Source of the DNA: an uncultured Eubacteriales bacterium
GTDB taxonomy: Bacteria > Bacillota > Clostridia > Oscillospirales > CAG-272
Reading direction: 5' to 3'
Assembly: GCA_934365155.1 (NCBI GenBank)
Contig: CAKRMZ010000001.1
Location: forward strand, 55,050 to 119,049
Length of the DNA: 64,000 bases
Shown piece by piece: positions 61,332 through 64,000 of the stretch (the stretch's first letter is position 1; every line of letters begins with the position of its first letter). Position numbers and translations under genes: made by a program. Under the pieces are notes generated by a model that saw nothing but the letters and a program-made list of their open reading frames with translations, did no database searches and was not told the DNA's origin.

Positions 61332-64000
61332 TGAATACAAATACAATGCCATTAGAAGCAGAAACCCGTGTGCTCATCGACCGTAGCCTTGAAAACCTCG
61401 GTTGGAAATTAAGCGGTAAAGAGCAGAATGTTTATTACGAACAACCTCGTTCTGAAGCAGAAGAAAAGAAGCTCGGCGGAAAGCGTCCTGACTATGTTTT
61501 GTACTCGAAAGATAGCGACAAGCCTTTGATTGTTATCGAAGCCAAAAAGAAAGGTGTTCGGTTTGATGCCGCATTGGAGCAAGGTATCCAGTACGCAAAA
61601 GCTATTGAAGCACCTCTCGTATTCGCTACTGACGGTGTTTTCTGCAAAGCATTTCACACCGTAGCAAATAGGCCTCCTATTCTTAACGGTGAGGAAGTTG
61701 ATGAGTTTATTCGCGAAGCCCTTGCTTTGCGTTATTTGACATCCTATGAAGTAAATACTGTAAGCCCGAAAGTTCAGTATGACCGGAAAGAGCTTATCCG
61801 AATTTTTGATGAAGCAAACAATATGCTTCGTGGAGAAGGTCTGCGTGCCGGCATTGAACGCTTCGGAGAATTTGCAAACATTCTGTTCTTGAAGCTTATC
61901 AGCGAAAGCGAGCAGATTAAGCGTGAAGCTGGCATTCCAACTAAATTTGATATTGCTTGCAGTTGGGACAGCATTAAGCAAATTCCCATTTCTACACGCA
62001 TTGAGTATATAAACAAAACTGTATATGACAAGCTGAACGCACTCTATGATACGGATATTTTTACGCCCTTGCAGATTAGGGATGCAAGCATCTTAAAGGA
62101 GATCATGGATAAGCTTGATCCCCTTATGCTTACAGATGTGGACAGCGATGTTAAGGGTGATGCTTTTGAATATTTCTTGAAAGCATCTACCTCCACCAAG
62201 AATGATTTGGGCGAATACTTCACGCCTCGTCATATTATCAAAACAATGGTGCGCTTGGTGAATCCGCAGATTGGCGAGAAGATTTATGACCCGTTCTGTG
62301 GTACTGGCGGGTTCCTTATTGAGAGTTTCCGATATATCCACAATAATATGGCACGAACTGAGGCTAATATGAAAACCTTGCGGGAGTCCACGGTGTACGG
62401 AAACGAAATTACAAACACTGCCCGAATCACCAAAATGAATATGATTTTGGCTGGTGATGGACACAGCAACATCCAAATGCTCGACAGTTTGGCCAATCCC
62501 ATTGATGGAACCGAAACCTATACGGATGGGAATGGTACTCTGCACCACAAAGGCTTTGATATCGTTTTGGCAAATATGCCATATTCGCAGAAAACAAAGC
62601 ACGGAAATCTATATGATCTCCCCAGCACAAATGGTGATAGCATCTGTGTGCAGCATTGCATGAAGGCAATCAATAGTGCTGCCGAGAATGGACGTATGGC
62701 TCTCGTTGTTCCGGAAGGCTTTCTGTTCCGCAAGGATCTTGCAAAAACTCGTGAGTATTTACTGGATCACTGCCAGCTTCAGAGTATCATTTCTCTGCCG
62801 CAGGGTGTTTTTCTGCCTTATACTGGCGTAAAGACCGATATTATTTACGCAACCAAAGTTAATAAAAAGCTTAAAGCGTCTGAAAAGAAAAAGAGCTTCT
62901 GGTATTTTGATGTAAAGAGCGACGGCTATACTCTAGATAATCATCGTCGCAAATTGGAAACTCCCAGCGATCTGGCGAAATACGAGGAATATCGGAAGTT
63001 GGACAAAGAACAAACTGATGATATGCTCAATGTGGGATTCGAGGTTATCCCTCTTGATAAGGTGCGTCAAAACGCGCACATTCTTGTGGGTAGCAGATAT
63101 AGAAGTTATGTAGAGAATTCCACATCTTATCCTATGGTAAATCTGGGAGATGAGCAATTCTTTTCAGTTTGCTCAGGTGGTACTCCAAATAGCACTAATC
63201 CCGAATATTGGAACGGTGATATCAATTGGATCACTCTTGCGGATCTTCCAACCAGCGATTTTATTTCTGAAATAGTCAGTACTGAACGTGCCATCACAGA
63301 AGCGGGGCTTAACAATTCGAATGCAAGGCTCCTCCCTGCTAATACTGTGGTTGTTTCTTCAAGAGCAACCATTGGTAGAATCGGAATTGCACGCACAAAA
63401 TTGGCCACCAATCAAGGTTTTAAGAATATTATCATTAAGGATACTTCCAAAGTGTTACCAGAGTATTTAGCATATATTCTTACAACCAAAAGAGACGAAA
63501 TGATTCGGATGGCAAGTGGGGCAACTTTTAAAGAGATTTCAAAAGAGAATTTCTGTAAAATCCAAGTGCCCATACCTCCGCTTGAGATTCAGAAAAAGCT
63601 TGTAGCTGAGATTGAAGGTTATCGGCAAATTATTTCTGGCGCACAGGCAATCGCATCAAGCTACTTACCAAAGATTGTTTTACGTACAGAAGGTTATAAA
63701 ACGATAGATGAAATCGCAATGATTAAACCCTCAAAAGATGAGGTCAAAGAGTTGCCGGGGGACACGGTTGTCTCATTCGTTCCCATGGTCGATATCAATA
63801 CTTTTGATGCCGCTTTTACACCAAAAGAGAATCGGAAGCTTTCCGAAGTGCTTTCTGGATTTACCTATTTCAAAGATAACGATATCCTTCTTGCAAAGAT
63901 TACGCCTTGTTTTGAAAATGGGAAGGCTGCTATTGCTCGCAACCTAACAAATGGTATTGGCTTTGGTTCAACTGAGTATATCGTAATACGAGCCAATACC
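61331..64000 (+). CDS. Nuclease-methylase-specificity fusion, type IIG/type I-like R-M protein (partial)
   Basis: The frame is open for 890 codons to the window end. Residues ~1-140 are an HsdR-N/PD-(D/E)XK-like region with R-P-D54 and I-E70-A-K72. Then comes an N6-adenine methylase: HsdM-type N-domain ('SDVKGDAFEYFL'), SAM motif D320-P-F-C-G-T-G-G and motif IV N415-M-P-Y, where the usual N-P-P-Y/F has Met. From ~residue 595 an HsdS-like target-recognition domain follows ('FFSVCSGGTPNSTNPEYW'), and a second one begins near residue 800. All three activities in one chain indicate a type IIG-like system. A separate HsdR may still lie beyond the edge. Confidence 0.85.
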   Translation, partial: MNTNTMPLEAETRVLIDRSLENLGWKLSGKEQNVYYEQPRSEAEEKKLGGKRPDYVLYSKDSDKPLIVIEAKKKGVRFDAALEQGIQYAKAIEAPLVFATDGVFCKAFHTVANRPPILNGEEVDEFIREALALRYLTSYEVNTVSPKVQYDRKELIRIFDEANNMLRGEGLRAGIERFGEFANILFLKLISESEQIKREAGIPTKFDIACSWDSIKQIPISTRIEYINKTVYDKLNALYDTDIFTPLQIRDASILKEIMDKLDPLMLTDVDSDVKGDAFEYFLKASTSTKNDLGEYFTPRHIIKTMVRLVNPQIGEKIYDPFCGTGGFLIESFRYIHNNMARTEANMKTLRESTVYGNEITNTARITKMNMILAGDGHSNIQMLDSLANPIDGTETYTDGNGTLHHKGFDIVLANMPYSQKTKHGNLYDLPSTNGDSICVQHCMKAINSAAENGRMALVVPEGFLFRKDLAKTREYLLDHCQLQSIISLPQGVFLPYTGVKTDIIYATKVNKKLKASEKKKSFWYFDVKSDGYTLDNHRRKLETPSDLAKYEEYRKLDKEQTDDMLNVGFEVIPLDKVRQNAHILVGSRYRSYVENSTSYPMVNLGDEQFFSVCSGGTPNSTNPEYWNGDINWITLADLPTSDFISEIVSTERAITEAGLNNSNARLLPANTVVVSSRATIGRIGIARTKLATNQGFKNIIIKDTSKVLPEYLAYILTTKRDEMIRMASGATFKEISKENFCKIQVPIPPLEIQKKLVAEIEGYRQIISGAQAIASSYLPKIVLRTEGYKTIDEIAMIKPSKDEVKELPGDTVVSFVPMVDINTFDAAFTPKENRKLSEVLSGFTYFKDNDILLAKITPCFENGKAAIARNLTNGIGFGSTEYIVIRANT

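Noticed and set aside
1..64000. CRISPR array, rRNA genes or prophage
   Set aside because: I saw no regularly spaced identical repeats of 24-40 bp, no rRNA-like sequence and no phage structural genes anywhere in the window.

Overview
The window is a chromosomal segment of a low-to-mid-GC Firmicute, most likely an endospore-forming gut clostridium (Oscillospirales/Ruminococcaceae-like). This rests on gene content: a complete spoIIAA-spoIIAB-sigF operon, two T-box leaders, type III and type I glutamine synthetases with an ANTAR regulator, a MocR/ECF transporter pair, and Clostridia-type families (CarD-like, DUF4367, DUF6062, DUF6514, PFL/UPF0210). The species cannot be named from the sequence.

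Layout. 1-6.0 kb (minus): an oligopeptide/dipeptide ABC importer (binding lipoprotein, permease, start of a second permease) and an M3 oligopeptidase with a small membrane protein. 6.5-13.8 kb (minus): a stand-alone UgpC/MsmK-type ATPase, Tex, an RsuA-like pseudouridine synthase with a 33-residue membrane peptide, a FAD-dependent dehydrogenase and an FkbM methyltransferase. 14-17 kb (plus): ribF, a D,D-carboxypeptidase-like protein with degenerate motifs, and an SDR. 17-28 kb: alr, small envelope proteins, the ACT/PFL pair, an XRE-sigma-anti-sigma operon facing two lipoprotein genes across a 55-bp hairpin palindrome, CarD, and a divergent MocR/ECF-S pair. 28-34 kb (minus): a second D,D-carboxypeptidase, the spoIIA operon, and valS with its T-box. 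34-40 kb: lepA-hemW, DUF6062, and a base-excision-repair run (OGG-like glycosylase, zinc-ribbon protein, family 4 UDG).

40.17-46.02 kb is a visibly A/T-rich element bounded by about 40-bp imperfect inverted repeats. It carries a TnpV remnant and two overlapping genes: an SF2 helicase with a C-terminal PD-(D/E)XK-like nuclease, and a 604-residue protein I cannot assign. It is the best candidate for an undescribed, probably anti-mobile-element, system.

46-59 kb returns to core genes: holA, an SbcD-like nuclease, an MBOAT/DHHW polymer-acylation pair, T-box-controlled asnB, divergent glnN and glnA, the ANTAR regulator and pyrG. Both glutamine synthetase leaders contain a hexaloop hairpin (A at loop position 1, G at position 4) that is mutually exclusive with an intrinsic terminator, so the ANTAR protein encoded after glnA is a likely antiterminator of both.

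59.5-64 kb is a second accessory edge: tRNA-Pro(CGG), an IS3-family element, a winged-helix regulator with repeated operator-like octamers in its promoter, and a nuclease-methylase-specificity fusion that runs off the window end.
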